Below are positions 1 to 9,590 of a DNA stretch of 64,000 nt, piece after piece. The stretch's first letter is position 1. Every line of letters starts with the position of its first letter. Location of the stretch: positions 31,651,405 to 31,715,404 of the forward strand of contig OX392530.1 of NCBI GenBank assembly GCA_947623455.1, read 5' to 3'. The translations under genes and the position numbers were made by a program. This stretch comes from Mimachlamys varia (taxonomy: Eukaryota > Mollusca > Bivalvia > Pectinida > Pectinidae). The notes below the pieces were generated by a model, which was given only the letters and a program-made list of their open reading frames with translations, was not told the DNA's origin and searched no databases.

Positions 1-124
1 TGCCGCCAAGAAAACTTCACCACTTGCAATTAAGGATTTGAAAAGTGGTTTTTTTTCATAAAAGCAAAAAACAAGAATTTCACGGAAGTGGATGTGTCGC
101 CTGCGCAGCAAGTTGGGAGCTATC

Positions 125-575
125 TATGGATATGCATTGTATCAGTTCCAAGTAAATAGAAACAGTGACCTTGACCTTTGACCCAGAAAAGCAATCCCAA
201 GCGAGCACTTTTGGTAAGGAAGCACTGTATGAAGTTTGAGTTTGATTGGTCCGAGGAAACTCAAGTTATTGCACGGAAACCGATTTTCTATTTATAGCAA
301 AAGTGATCTTGACCTTTGACTATCGATCCTGAAAGCAATCCCAAGCGAGCACTTTTGTTTAGGAAGCACTGTATGAAGTTTGAGTTTGATTGGCCAAAGG
401 AAACTCAAGTTATTGCACGGAAACCGATTTTCTATTTATAGAAACAGTGACCTTGACCTTTGACCTTTGACCCTGAAAAGCAATCTCATGTGAGCACTTT
501 TGGTAAGGAAGCACTGTATGAAGTTTGAGTTTGATTGGCCCAAGGAAACTCAAGTTATCGCACGGAAACTGTTGG
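125..575. repeat. Tandem ~140-bp repeat, about 3 copies
   Basis: Three successive units each carry the landmarks 'gtgaccttgacctttgac', 'caatcccaagcgagcac', 'ggaagcactgtatgaag' and 'ctcaagttattgcacgg'. Copies differ by a few substitutions and one short insertion. Repeats rich in 'gaccttgacc' are common in bivalve genomes (general knowledge). No coding role is seen; the ORF on the reverse strand here is a by-product of the repeat. Confidence 0.85.
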
Positions 576-731
576 TGCCAGACGCCGCCGACGCCGGCAT
601 CTATATGTCTTTCCAGGCGACACAAAAACCAGTTTGATATTCTAAAGTACATCATGGCATACCCTCTGTTATAATGATTTTATATATGATGCCGTTTGCT
701 GAGCCACAAGGTGTTTTCTTTTTTCTTTTAG

Positions 732-950
732 TAAACACCAGTCTTGACCCGAAAGTCGCAACCTCTCAAAGTTCAGCTCAGTCATATTGTACACACGGAA
801 GTGAAAGGGTAGTAGATGGTTGCACAACCCAAGTCCACATCAGTGGCTGTTGCTCACATACACAGGCGAATCCAGCCCATTATGAAGCCTGGTGGCAGAT
901 AAACCTTGGTGATGAGGTCGTCGTCGAATACGTCCAGATATATTACAGAG
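732..950 (+). CDS. Region A: FTP (fucolectin/F5-8-like) domain, first exon; donor site abnormal
   Basis: Acceptor 'ttttcttttag' at 721-731, phase 1. The translation begins VNTSLDPKVATSQSS and contains VDGC, GCCSHT and EAWWQINLG, the core of the fucolectin-tachylectin-pentraxin (FTP) family: carbohydrate-binding, extracellular, about 140 residues over two exons. The equivalent exon at 28727-28927 ends IIYR|G with donor GTAAGA. Here the same place (after IYYR, position 950) reads AGAG|ATGATG, so GT is AT. Reading on reaches a stop at 974-976 with no phase-1 GT donor on the way. The exon is therefore broken, mis-assembled or spliced non-canonically. The signal-peptide exon expected upstream lies outside the window. 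Confidence 0.75.
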
Positions 951-1319
951 ATGATGTTACAAATCCGTACTCTTAATAAACATTTACTTACCAGGTAGTA
1001 AAGATGACGTTACACACACATGCTGCTAAATGTTTTGCGTGTTAACCCACGGTTTAAACAATTTAAAAAAAAAACACACAGGCATTGCCTCATATTGGCT
1101 ATCTGATGATGAGGATAATGAACCGTAACGTACTGTCTAAGATTTAAGAAAATTTAAATCATAAAAACGTGGATGTGCGAACTAAATTAAATTTCAAGCG
1201 CGGTACTTAGTATTCGTATAACATGAATTGTTTACTAGAATTAACTTTAAAGAAATACAGTACATGAAAAAGCAATACAATACATTTAGTTAGATTTGTA
1301 ATTATTTCTATTTATTTAG

Positions 1320-1577
1320 ATGAAATACCAGAGAACACAGCTCGATTCGCTGGTTATCAGATATACCGGTCAAATACAACAAATTGGAGAAACAGTGTCA
1401 GCTGTTATACCGACACTTCTCCTAAACAAAGTATGGTAGACCTTACTCCACGAATCACGTCATGTACTGGCAACACCAGGTACCTGACTATTTACGTCGA
1501 ACGTCAAACCAATTCTCTGTCACACAGTTGGTACTCTACAAGCGCTATTTTGGAGCTCTGTGAAGTACAAGTTTACG
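1320..1577 (+). CDS. Region A: FTP domain, second exon
   Basis: Acceptor 'tttatttag' and donor 'tttacg|gtgagt', phase 1 on both sides, 86 codons, no stop. It encodes RFAGYQIYRSNT, then TRYLTIYVER and the closing motif AILELCEVQVYG, the standard C-terminal half of an FTP/F-type lectin domain. It pairs with the 732 exon. Length and phase match the family, and this exon looks intact. Probable role: glycan recognition (fucose-type sugars in characterised F-type lectins) by a secreted or surface protein. Confidence 0.85.
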
Positions 1578-2693
1578 GTGAGTATATTCCTGTAGATCGC
1601 TTATTTTAGCCAATGGTATATCATATGGTGTCTTAAGTCGCTTACATTTCATTGCTTGGGTTCATTCATTGCGTGTACTCAAAATTCAAAGAATTAAAGA
1701 ACATATATGATAGATAAACAAAATGGGACAGTCATATTCACAACAATGACGTGTATGCTTCTTCTAAGAAGGCTGCATTAGCGTGATTATTTTGCTTTAA
1801 AAGAAACCACATGTTTCGTTCTAGGTGACCTGTCTTCTGTGTTTAGCTAATCGAATCCAATGCACACAATATTTAAAAAAATAATTCATTTAGCAGGCCG
1901 ATATCAGGCATAAACAATTCAGAAATTGAAATATTTTTCGTAGGTTTTTTCTGCTCGATTAAAGTATAACTTAATATTATAGAAACAATTAACAAATGCA
2001 GAGAAATCTTACGAAAAATAATTTATTCAGTCGCGTCCTATAATTTTAATCAAACGCTTATATGGAATAGGAATCAAATAGGAAGGATGGTCGATTAGCT
2101 TAACGATAACACATTCGTATTTCAGCAAGACGTCCGGGGTTCGAAACACCGATCCATTTAATTATATTTTATTTAACGCTTCATTTACTGCTTAAATGCT
2201 CATTTAAAGAAACGCTTCCATGAGTTGTTAAATGTATCTGTACTGGAGGCAGAGTATATTAGTGTAGATGCGCATGACCCATTTTGATGATGTCTATTTC
2301 ACCAGGTCACTTTATACTGACAACGGGGAGAATCAGTTGTTGCCTCTTGCGATTAATGCATTTGATTTGGTTTGATTATCTATTATTGCGTCCTATTACT
2401 ATCTATGGTCATTGAAGGTCGGCCTTCTGTGTATTGCAACATGCAGGTGAGTGTGTCCCATGTCGTATGTTAAGGTGCCACAAAGTTTTTCTTCTAGTGT
2501 TGTGGTTTCCTGTGAAGAAAACTTTATTTTCCTACCATCTTTGCTAGCAAGAAAAAATAATGCAAGATGGAAAAACAAATTTCGTACTTGTGAGAATCCG
2601 TTTGTTATGTATTTTAATTAAACAACATTTGCCATGTGCCTTGTTGCTACTATGTAGGATAAGACAAACTAAAGGCAAACATAAATCTTTCAG
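1578..2693 (+). other. Intron between FTP and first EGF exon
   Basis: AT-rich with no coding exon recognised. It contains a weak tRNA-like segment at about 2084-2157 (listed separately). Otherwise nothing is supportable. Confidence 0.6.
2084..2157 (+). repeat. tRNA-like segment (possible SINE head)
   Basis: A stretch with an A-box-like 'gattagcttaacgataacac' and a B-box-like 'ggggttcgaaacaccg' at tRNA-like spacing. The anticodon arm does not fold convincingly, so I treat it as a tRNA-derived repeat, not a tRNA gene. Confidence 0.35.
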
Positions 2694-2792
2694 GTTGTCC
2701 AGTGGGGAAATATGGCAACGGTAACTGCGATAACTACTGTGATACACCATGTTTTAATAGCCGGTGCCATCCTAACAGCGGTCAATGTACAT
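2694..2792 (+). CDS. Region A: EGF-like exon 1
   Basis: Acceptor 'aaatctttcag' and donor 'tgtacat|gtaagt', phase 1-1, 33 codons. The peptide starts GCPVGKYGNGNCDNYC and ends SGQCT, a six-Cys EGF-like repeat of the MEGF/SREC kind. It closely resembles the first EGF exon of region B (30945-31037: GCLVGKYGNGNC), which marks it as the position-equivalent first EGF after each FTP domain. It appears intact. Confidence 0.85.
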
Positions 2793-3183
2793 GTAAGTGT
2801 CCATGACTTGGAATGATTCATTAACGTTCAATACATGAGTGTTATACTGTTGTTGATGAAAGAAAGAAAAAACGTTATAGTTTGCAGAAACGTTATGCAT
2901 GTGTTCAAACATTAGTTTTGCTACGCACTTGAAGAACCGATACAATGAATGTTGTAAAACCGTAACATCTTATTTTACTTTGACACATTGTTTAATATTT
3001 CAAATTTTCGGAGAAGTCCGCTCCGTTATCGAAACATAAACAAACTAATCAAAAGCAATAATCTCTTACTGAAAAACTTATATTACGACATTTTATTTCC
3101 TACTAGAATATGGACATGGCGTAGAAACTTCACTGCCAATACAGGAAAGTATGCTATGCTTGATGAGTTTGGCAAAGTATAAA

Positions 3184-3640
3184 TAGAGGTTACACAACGA
3201 GTGGTTGTTGGATATGGAATTTATTTCACTCGAGTTAATTATTTTTTTAAAGTTACAAAAGACACGAGCTTTAACGAGTTTCTTTTGAAACTTTAAAAAA
3301 TAATTAACGAGAGTGAGATAAATTCCAAATCCAATAACCACGAGTGGTGTGACCTGTTTCTACCACAATATTAAATTGCAGGGTCAGTGTTGATTTTTGA
3401 AGTGAACCGCGGACTATTTGCGCGAAAACGCATCATCTCGCCTAATTGTGACGTCGTCGACAATCGATGACGACGTCAACAATCATGATTTCCAGTCAAA
3501 GTTCAACTTCTCAACAAATAAAAAGTCCGGAAGGTCATATTCCACTAGTGGTATATAACATATATTTATCCAACAGTAAACACGTTTATACAATGGTGTG
3601 AGAGTGGAATAACTCGGGGTACACGTATTGTGGTAGAAAC
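3184..3640. mobile_element. Foldback MITE-like element, family F1 copy 1
   Basis: The 5' part (about 3191-3350) is a long imperfect palindrome: 'gagtggttgttggatatgg' is answered by 'ccaaatccaataaccacgag', with arms of roughly 60-70 bp. It is followed by a segment bounded by the inverted pair 'gtttctaccacaata' (3356-3370) and 'tattgtggtagaaac' (3626-3640). The same layout recurs at 22532-23013 and 27403-27854. No transposase is seen, so it is a non-autonomous element. Confidence 0.75.
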
Positions 3641-3898
3641 ACACATTCAAAAAAAACAATAATGTCGAGGTTGGAATGAGTCTCGTGCCGGCGTGTGATT
3701 TTAGCTTGTTTCCAAATCTCCAATATACTATGTCCATTTTCTGGTGTATAACTTTAGATCTAACAACAAAGAAGAGAGAACTTGACGGTAGAAGTAGGCC
3801 TGACTTTGGTCATATAAATTGTATTGATAATACTATGATTTGCATATGTTTTTTAAGAATTATATTCCCAGACCAATTTGTATATGTTTTTTTTTCAG

Positions 3899-3994
3899 TA
3901 TGCATCGAGGGGTACTATGGTGGCCAGTGTAAACTATCATGTCCTGTTTACTGTCAGAACAGGATCTGTGACCAATATAGCGGTGTGTGTACAG
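3899..3994 (+). CDS. Region A: tandem EGF-like exon, copy 1 (96 nt, in frame)
   Basis: Acceptor 'tttttttttcag', donor 'acag|gtacgt', phase 1-1, 32 codons. The peptide CIEGYYGGQCKLSC...CQNRICDQYSGVCTG has cysteines spaced C-x8-C-x3-C-x3-C-x4-C-x6-C, an EGF-like repeat as in MEGF/scavenger receptor class F proteins. It is the first of eight copies; exon plus flanking intron repeats every ~257 bp (excluding the inserted LTR-like elements). Confidence 0.88.
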
Positions 3995-4154
3995 GTACGT
4001 CGTTAATGATTAACTTTATAAACCAACAACGAAGAGAGAATTTGAAGGTAAATTAAGCCTGACTTGAGTCATTTAAATTGTATTGATGATACCATGATTT
4101 GCATATGTTTTTGCCGAAACACATTCCCAGACCAATTTGTATATGTTTTTTCAG

Positions 4155-4252
4155 CATGCATCGAGAGGGGTACTATGGTGGTCAGTGTGAACAATCCTGT
4201 CCTGTCAACTGTCAGAACAGGATCTGTGACCAATATAGCAATGTATGTGCAG
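4155..4252 (+). pseudogene. Region A: tandem EGF-like exon, copy 2 (98 nt, frameshifted)
   Basis: The acceptor 'tttttcag' and donor 'gcag|gtacgt' are kept, but the exon has a 2-nt insertion ('atcgagagggg' against 'atcgagggg' in copies 1, 4, 6 and 7). From the normal phase-1 acceptor the first residues are CIERGTMVV and the EGF frame is lost, although this frame stays open to the exon end. Use of an internal AG ('catgcatcgag|ag') would restore phase 1 and the remaining five cysteines but lose the first. Either a dead exon, a frame-switching alternative exon, or one with a shifted acceptor. Confidence 0.7.
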
Positions 4253-4414
4253 GTACGTCTTTAATGATTAGCTTTAGTTATAACAACAAAGAAGGGAGAA
4301 TTTGAAGGTAATTTAGGCCTGACTTGAGTCATTTAAATTGTATTGATAATACCAAGATTTGCATTTGGTTTTGACGAATAACATTCCCAGACCAATTTAT
4401 ATATGTTTTTTCAG

Positions 4415-4512
4415 CATGCATCGAGAGGGGTACTATGGTGGTCAGTGTGAACAATCCTGTCCTGTCAACTGTCAGAACAGGATCTGTGACCAATATAGCA
4501 ATGTATGTACAG
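4415..4512 (+). pseudogene. Region A: tandem EGF-like exon, copy 3 (98 nt, frameshifted)
   Basis: Nearly identical to copy 2, with the same 'gagagggg' 2-nt insertion and intact GT-AG borders. If copies 2 and 3 were both included from the usual acceptors, the reading frame would hit TGA within about 12 codons of this exon. The shared insertion shows that the frameshifted exon was itself duplicated. Confidence 0.7.
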
Positions 4513-4613
4513 GTACGTCTTTGATGATTAGCTTTAGTTATAATAACAAAGAAGAGAAAATTTGAAGGTAAAAGTAGGCCTGACTTGAGTCATTTAAATT
4601 GTATTGATAATAC

Positions 4614-5685
4614 TGTGATGAATCATGGTTTCACTTTTCCGTTAAGTAGTCCGCCCCACATATTGTTTACATTGTTCGTTGTCAAATAGATGCTTTGAAT
4701 GTAGTTGTAGTATATTGAATTGTATGTAAACGTTTTGATGACACTAGTGGAGCTAAATAGGTGGCGCTATATTCGTCTGACAGCAGAATATAAAAGGCCG
4801 ACAACAAATGTCAGCAGCCCACTATTTCGGCAGACGGCAGCGAGACAACACGTGCTCTAAGGTATATACCAGTAATGTTATAGACGTGCCTGAACAAGGC
4901 TTTCCTATATATTGCTGTGAAGGTCTATGATAATTCAGAGTCTAAACGGAGGTAGATGTGCCTGAGCAAGGCTTCTCTTCTCCGGTTCGAGTACTCAATG
5001 TGATCGGTACATCGCATACGAATTATACCCTTGGGTCTGCCCTGTGATTGAAAGTGTCGGGGAGCGCTCGATATGTAGAAGCTAGTGAGTACTCAGGTGT
5101 AGCTTTGAGGTACTCGGTTGTAGCTAGTATCGGAGTGAATGCTTGGTTATTTTGTTCATATATATTATTGTAGTGAGTGCTCGGATAATTGTTAGGTACG
5201 CCTAGTGGAGTGCTCAGTTTTGTGATTCGTACTTGAGGTAGTGAGTGCTCAGTTTTAGGAGTACTCATTTCCTGAATGATAGTTAATATTGTTATATAGT
5301 TAAGATATATTGCTTGTTATACTTATAAGTAGCTATATCTATATAGATAATCGTCTGCAAATCCCAGGTAGGGAGTAACAATTTGTTGGCTAGGGAGTAC
5401 TCATTATTTCATACTGAGTACTCATTTTGTACCTGCACATATGATAGATATTGAAGTTGTTATATCATAGTGTTGTTAATTAATCGTTGCTCGGAGGCAC
5501 TGAGTGTTCATAATTATAGGTCACAGTTTCATGTACATTGATTTCTTGTTAGGAAATGAATCCAACTTAGTAAAGTTGCTATATTTGTATATATTTGCAT
5601 CGAGTAACTCAAATTATATCATTCACTTGCATATACACTAAAGATCGTCAGTAAAAGTGACTGACACGAACCCTGTAAACGTCAG
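4614..5685. mobile_element. LTR-like insertion in EGF intron (possible solo LTR), copy 1
   Basis: A 1072-bp block interrupts the intron sequence shared by the tandem EGF copies. Flanks read '...gataatac' and 'aataccatgatt...', giving a 5-bp AATAC target duplication. It starts TGTGATGAATC and ends ...AACGTCAG. It has a TATA box ('gaatataaaaggccg', about 4785-4800) followed by a possible start region, as in U3-R-U5. Internal 'gagtactca' and 'gagtgctca' motifs recur. No protease, RT or integrase is present, so solo LTR is the favoured reading. The end is CAG, not a clean CA, which weakens it. Confidence 0.55.
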
Positions 5686-5752
5686 AATACCATGATTTGC
5701 ATTTGGTTTTGACGAATAACATTCCCAGACCAATTTGTATTTTTTTTTTCAG

Positions 5753-5848
5753 CATGCATCGAGGGGTACTTTGGTGGTCAGTGTGAACTATCATGTCCTG
5801 TTAACTGCCAGAACAGGATCTGTGACCAATATAACGGTGTGTGTACAG
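5753..5848 (+). CDS. Region A: tandem EGF-like exon, copy 4 (96 nt, in frame)
   Basis: Acceptor 'ttttttttttcag', donor 'acag|gtacgt', phase 1-1. The peptide starts CIEGYFGGQCELSC and ends YNGVCTG, with all six EGF cysteines. It lies directly 3' of the first LTR-like insertion and is 1595 bp from its near-identical copy at 7348. Confidence 0.87.
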
Positions 5849-6009
5849 GTACGTTATCATGATTAACTTTAGCTATAACAACAAAATAGAGAGAATTTGA
5901 AGGTAAATTAAGCCTGACTTGAGTCATTTAAATTGTATTGATGATACCATGATTTGCATATGTTTTTGCCGAAACACATTCCCAGACCAATTTGTATATG
6001 TTTTTTCAG

Positions 6010-6107
6010 CATGCATCGAGAGGGGTACTATGGTAGTCAGTGTGAACAATCCTGTCCTGTCAACTGTCAGAACAGGATCTGTGACCAATATAGCAATGTA
6101 TGTACAG
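6010..6107 (+). pseudogene. Region A: tandem EGF-like exon, copy 5 (98 nt, frameshifted)
   Basis: Same 2-nt insertion as copies 2 and 3, with intact splice borders. Its upstream intron matches the intron before copy 2 (offset ~1855 bp), while the exon and downstream match copy 3 (offset 1595 bp). This is the junction of an unequal exchange between EGF units. Confidence 0.7.
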
Positions 6108-6208
6108 GTACGTCTTTGATGATTAGCTTTAGTTATAATAACAAAGAAGAGAAAATTTGAAGGTAAAAGTAGGCCTGACTTGAGTCATTTAAATTGTATT
6201 GATAATAC

Positions 6209-7280
6209 TGTGGTGAATCATGGTTTCACTTTTCCGTTAAGTAGTCCGCCCCACATATTGTTTACATTGTTCGTTGTCAAATAGATGCTTTGAATGTAGT
6301 TGTAGTATATTGAATTGTATGTAAACGTTTTGATGACACTAGTGGAGCTAAATAGGTGGCGCTATATTCGTCTGACAGCAGAATATAAAAGGCCGACAAC
6401 AAATGTCAGCAGCCCACTATTTCGGCAGACGGCAGCGAGACAACACGTGCTCTAAGGTATATACCAGTAATGTTATAGACGTGCCTGAACAAGGCTTTCC
6501 TATATATTGCTGTGAAGGTCTATGATAATTCAGAGTCTAAACGGAGGTAGATGTGCCTGAGCAAGGCTTCTCTTCTCCGGTTCGAGTACTCAATGTGATC
6601 GGTACATCGCATACGAATTATACCCTTGGGTCTGCCCTGTGATTGAAAGTGTCGGGGAGCGCTCGATATGTAGAAGCTAGTGAGTACTCGGGTGTAGCTT
6701 TGAGGTACTCGGTTGTAGCTAGTATCGGAGTGAATGCTTGGTTATTTTGTTCATATATATTATTGTAGTGAGTGCTCGGATAATTGTTAGGTACGCCTAG
6801 TGGAGTGCTCAGTTTTGTGATTCGTACTTGAGGTAGTGAGTGCTCAGTTTTAGGAGTACTCATTTCCTGAATGATAGTTAATATTGTTATATAGTTAAGA
6901 TATATTGCTTGTTATACTTATAAGTAGCTATATCTATATAGATACTCGTCTGCAAATCCCAGGTAGGGAGTAACAATTTGTTGGCTAGGGAGTACTCATT
7001 ATTTCATACTGAGTACTCATTTTGTACCTGCACATATTATAGATATTGAAGTTGTTATATCATAGTGTTGTTAATTAATCGTTGCTCGGAGGCACTGAGT
7101 GTTCATAATTATAGGTCACAGTTTCATGTACATTGATTTCTTGTTAGGAAATGAATCCAACTTAGTAAAGTTGCTATATTTGTATATATTTGCATCGAGT
7201 AACTCAAATTATATCATTCACTTGCATATACACTAAAGATCGTCAGTAAAAGTGACTGACACGAACCCTGTAAACGTCAG
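6209..7280. mobile_element. LTR-like insertion, copy 2 (by host duplication)
   Basis: Same 1072-bp length and ends as 4614-5685, differing at a handful of bases (for example 'gataatcg' to 'gatactcg'). It also has the AATAC flank. Because host exons and introns on both sides are duplicated with it at the same 1595-bp offset, it arose by segmental duplication, not by a second insertion. Confidence 0.6.
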
Positions 7281-7347
7281 AATACCATGATTTGCATTTG
7301 GTTTTGACGAATAACATTCCCAGACCAATTTGTATTTTTTTTTTCAG

Positions 7348-7443
7348 CATGCATCGAGGGGTACTTTGGTGGTCAGTGTGAACTATCATGTCCTGTTAAC
7401 TGCCAGAACAGGATATGTGACCAATATAACGGTGTGTGTACAG
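7348..7443 (+). CDS. Region A: tandem EGF-like exon, copy 6 (96 nt, in frame)
   Basis: Almost identical to copy 4, including the intron borders. One visible change ('aggatctgt' to 'aggatatgt') is synonymous for Ile. All six cysteines are present, phase 1-1. Confidence 0.87.
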
Positions 7444-7603
7444 GTACGTTATCATGATTAACTTTAGCTATAACAACAAAATAGAGAGAATTTGAAGGTA
7501 AATTAGGCCTGACTTGAGTCATTTAAATTCTATTGATAATACCAAGATTCGCATTTAGTTTTGACGAATAACATTCCCAGACCAATTTGTAATTTTTTTT
7601 CAG

Positions 7604-7699
7604 CATGCATAGAGGGGTACTTTGGTGGCCAGTGTGAACTATCATGTCCTGTTAACTGTCAGAACAGGATCTGTGACCAATATAGCGGTGTGTGTACAG
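7604..7699 (+). CDS. Region A: tandem EGF-like exon, copy 7 (96 nt, in frame)
   Basis: Acceptor 'aatttttttttcag', donor 'acag|gtaagt' (the best donor of the array), phase 1-1. CIEGYFGGQCELSC...YSGVCTG with six cysteines. Intact. Confidence 0.88.
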
Positions 7700-7861
7700 G
7701 TAAGTCTTTAATGAGTAACTATATATACCAACAAAGAAGAGAGAATTTGAAGGTTAAAGTAGGCCTGACTTGAGTCATTTAAATTGTATTGATAATACCA
7801 TGATTTGCATTGGGTTTTGACGAATAACATTCCCAGGCCAATTTTTTTATTTGTTTTTAAG

Positions 7862-7957
7862 GATGCATCGAGGGATACTTTGGTGGCAAGTGTGAACTAT
7901 CATGTCCTGTTAACTGCCAGAACAGGATCTGTGACCAACATAGCAGTGTGTGTGCAG
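7862..7957 (+). CDS. Region A: tandem EGF-like exon, copy 8 (96 nt, in frame)
   Basis: The acceptor is 'ttgtttttaag' (AAG instead of CAG), donor 'gcag|gtacgt', phase 1-1. CIEGYFGGKCELSC...HSSVCAG; all six cysteines are kept. It is the most diverged copy and the last of the tandem set. Confidence 0.85.
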
Positions 7958-9530
7958 GTACGTCTTTAATTATTTACTATTAAAGTAATACCAGCAAAGA
8001 AGAGAGAATTTAAAAGTAAATGTAGGACTTGAATCATTTTAATTATATTGATAACCATGATTTGCATATGTTTTAAATATATTCATTTTAAATATATAAT
8101 CAACTGAATCATTAACTAAAATAATTAAGTATTCTGCAATTACCAATACGTTATCATTGATAATCATGCTGTAATTGTAATTGTGTGTCTAATTTTCGGT
8201 ATATTCGTGACAACGTTCCGTCGGGAAAAATATAAAACATCGGTAAAATTGGTTTCATTACACAATATGAAGATACAGTATAAGATGAAACCATTAGGTG
8301 CAAAATGGTTGGTAAAACTGTAGGATCACCTCCAAGCACGACCTGGTGTAACTTCAGTGGCCCTACAACGGCATATTGTCGTACTACTGTATCCTTCGCG
8401 ATATTTTTAATGCAATAACCGAGGGTTTTCAAATAATTTAATTGTTCATTATTGATTTGTTTGTGTTTATATGATACATACGTTAAAATTTTTGATTACA
8501 GCTGGATTAACGTGAAATATAAGATACGCTAAATATGAAAATTGTGATTTTGTACAGAAAACGCGAATTTACCAAATCGCTAAAAAAAACATATACAGTA
8601 TTGTGCATTGCATTTATTTGAAAAACCATTTGGTTATGAACGCCCACTTCATTACAGGAAAATAGCGCAGTTTATGCTTTTTCCTTTCTTCTAGCGTGTC
8701 ATTCATACTACTCAAGAACATTACGGTATGTCATAGTAATCTGCACATGAACATGTTTTTTTAATTAATAATGTGGCAAACTCATATTGTTCCTAATTGA
8801 AAAATAATTAGAGAATATCGAAGCGTTAAAAATCCAAATTCCTCAAAATCGATTATATGAACAAAAACAAATTTATATGGAGACCCCTTGTAAAAGTACA
8901 AGAGAATAAAACCAGGTTTTCTGGACTAGTAAGCGCCTTCCGCTTCATCGACGACCCCCGCCATGTTGATCTTGATCACATCGAAGTAAACATCAAGTCC
9001 TTAAAATGATAACTGAGTCAGCATTGCAAATCACAACAAGTAAAATCGCTAATAAAACAGTTCCCTTAGGGTATCGTTCCGTTACTTATGATTTGTTTTT
9101 TACATTTTTTTCATATTTGTTGTCCCTAGTTTAATATATTTCGATTTCGGATTATGGTTTAGTTGACGCTTCTGTAGTCTCTTTTTTTTCATACAGAACT
9201 GCTCTAAGGTGCTGATTACGGACCGCTATGTAATACTTGCTTTGTTCACATCTTTTTTTGTTGTTTCGGATATTTTAGCTGAAGCGAGGTATAAAACCGA
9301 ATGGTATTGACACGTTTGTGGTAAAAGCTCAAAGCTTTGAATTTTCTGTTTTTATTGCGCTGTATCTACCACGTATTGTATGTTAACATGTTGACGTCCT
9401 TCTGCAAGCCTTGTGTCTAAACGACATTGCATTTAGATTCGCTTCCAGGACGGGCGTTGTTGTATAACCAGGACATAATACGGAGATATCATCGTTGATT
9501 GCCAATATTTTCAATAACATGTCGTTGCAG
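7958..9530 (+). other. Intron with Penelope-like repeat fragments
   Basis: No exon is recognised. A minus-strand ORF at 8154-8432 shows no recognisable domain or splice support. Repeat fragments at 8811-9190 are listed separately. Confidence 0.5.
8811..9190 (-). mobile_element. Penelope-like element 3' fragments in opposed orientation
   Basis: 8811-9060 matches the 3' part of the copy at 13381-14330 in the same (minus) orientation, with landmarks 'attagagaatat', 'ccaggt..tctgga..agtaagcg' and 'cgccatgt'. About 9094-9190 carries 'ccctagtttaat...atttcggattatgg', the same family's 3' end in plus orientation. Penelope-like elements often leave partly inverted, 5'-truncated copies (family knowledge). 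Confidence 0.6.
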
Positions 9531-9590
9531 AATGCGTGCCAGGTGTGTATGGCCCCACCTGTACACAGACCTGTCCTACCAGCTGTCAAG
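9531..9590 (+). CDS. Region A: last EGF-like exon (short or truncated)
   Basis: Acceptor 'ataacatgtcgttgcag', phase 1: ECVPGVYGPTCTQTCPTSCQ, then a strong donor 'caag|gtaagtg'. By homology an EGF repeat should continue: the intron-side codons read GKCGTYTGQS, like GKC..TG.C with the last Cys replaced by Ser. So either a new donor has cut the exon to 60 nt (four Cys left), or the exon once ran on and has lost its donor and last Cys. There are no further exons of this family until 28727. Confidence 0.65.

Noticed and set aside
5023..6863. 81-codon minus ORFs inside both LTR-like blocks
   Set aside because: Low-complexity Ser/Thr/Pro translation of the 'gagtactca' motif repeats; no retroviral or transposase motif.
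4614..7280. The two 1072-bp blocks as the two LTRs of one complete element
   Set aside because: The 'internal' part is host EGF exons and introns, and host sequence outside is duplicated at the same offset; host duplication explains it better.
8154..8432. 92-codon minus ORF in the intron after the EGF array
   Set aside because: No domain seen, no acceptor or donor in the right place.
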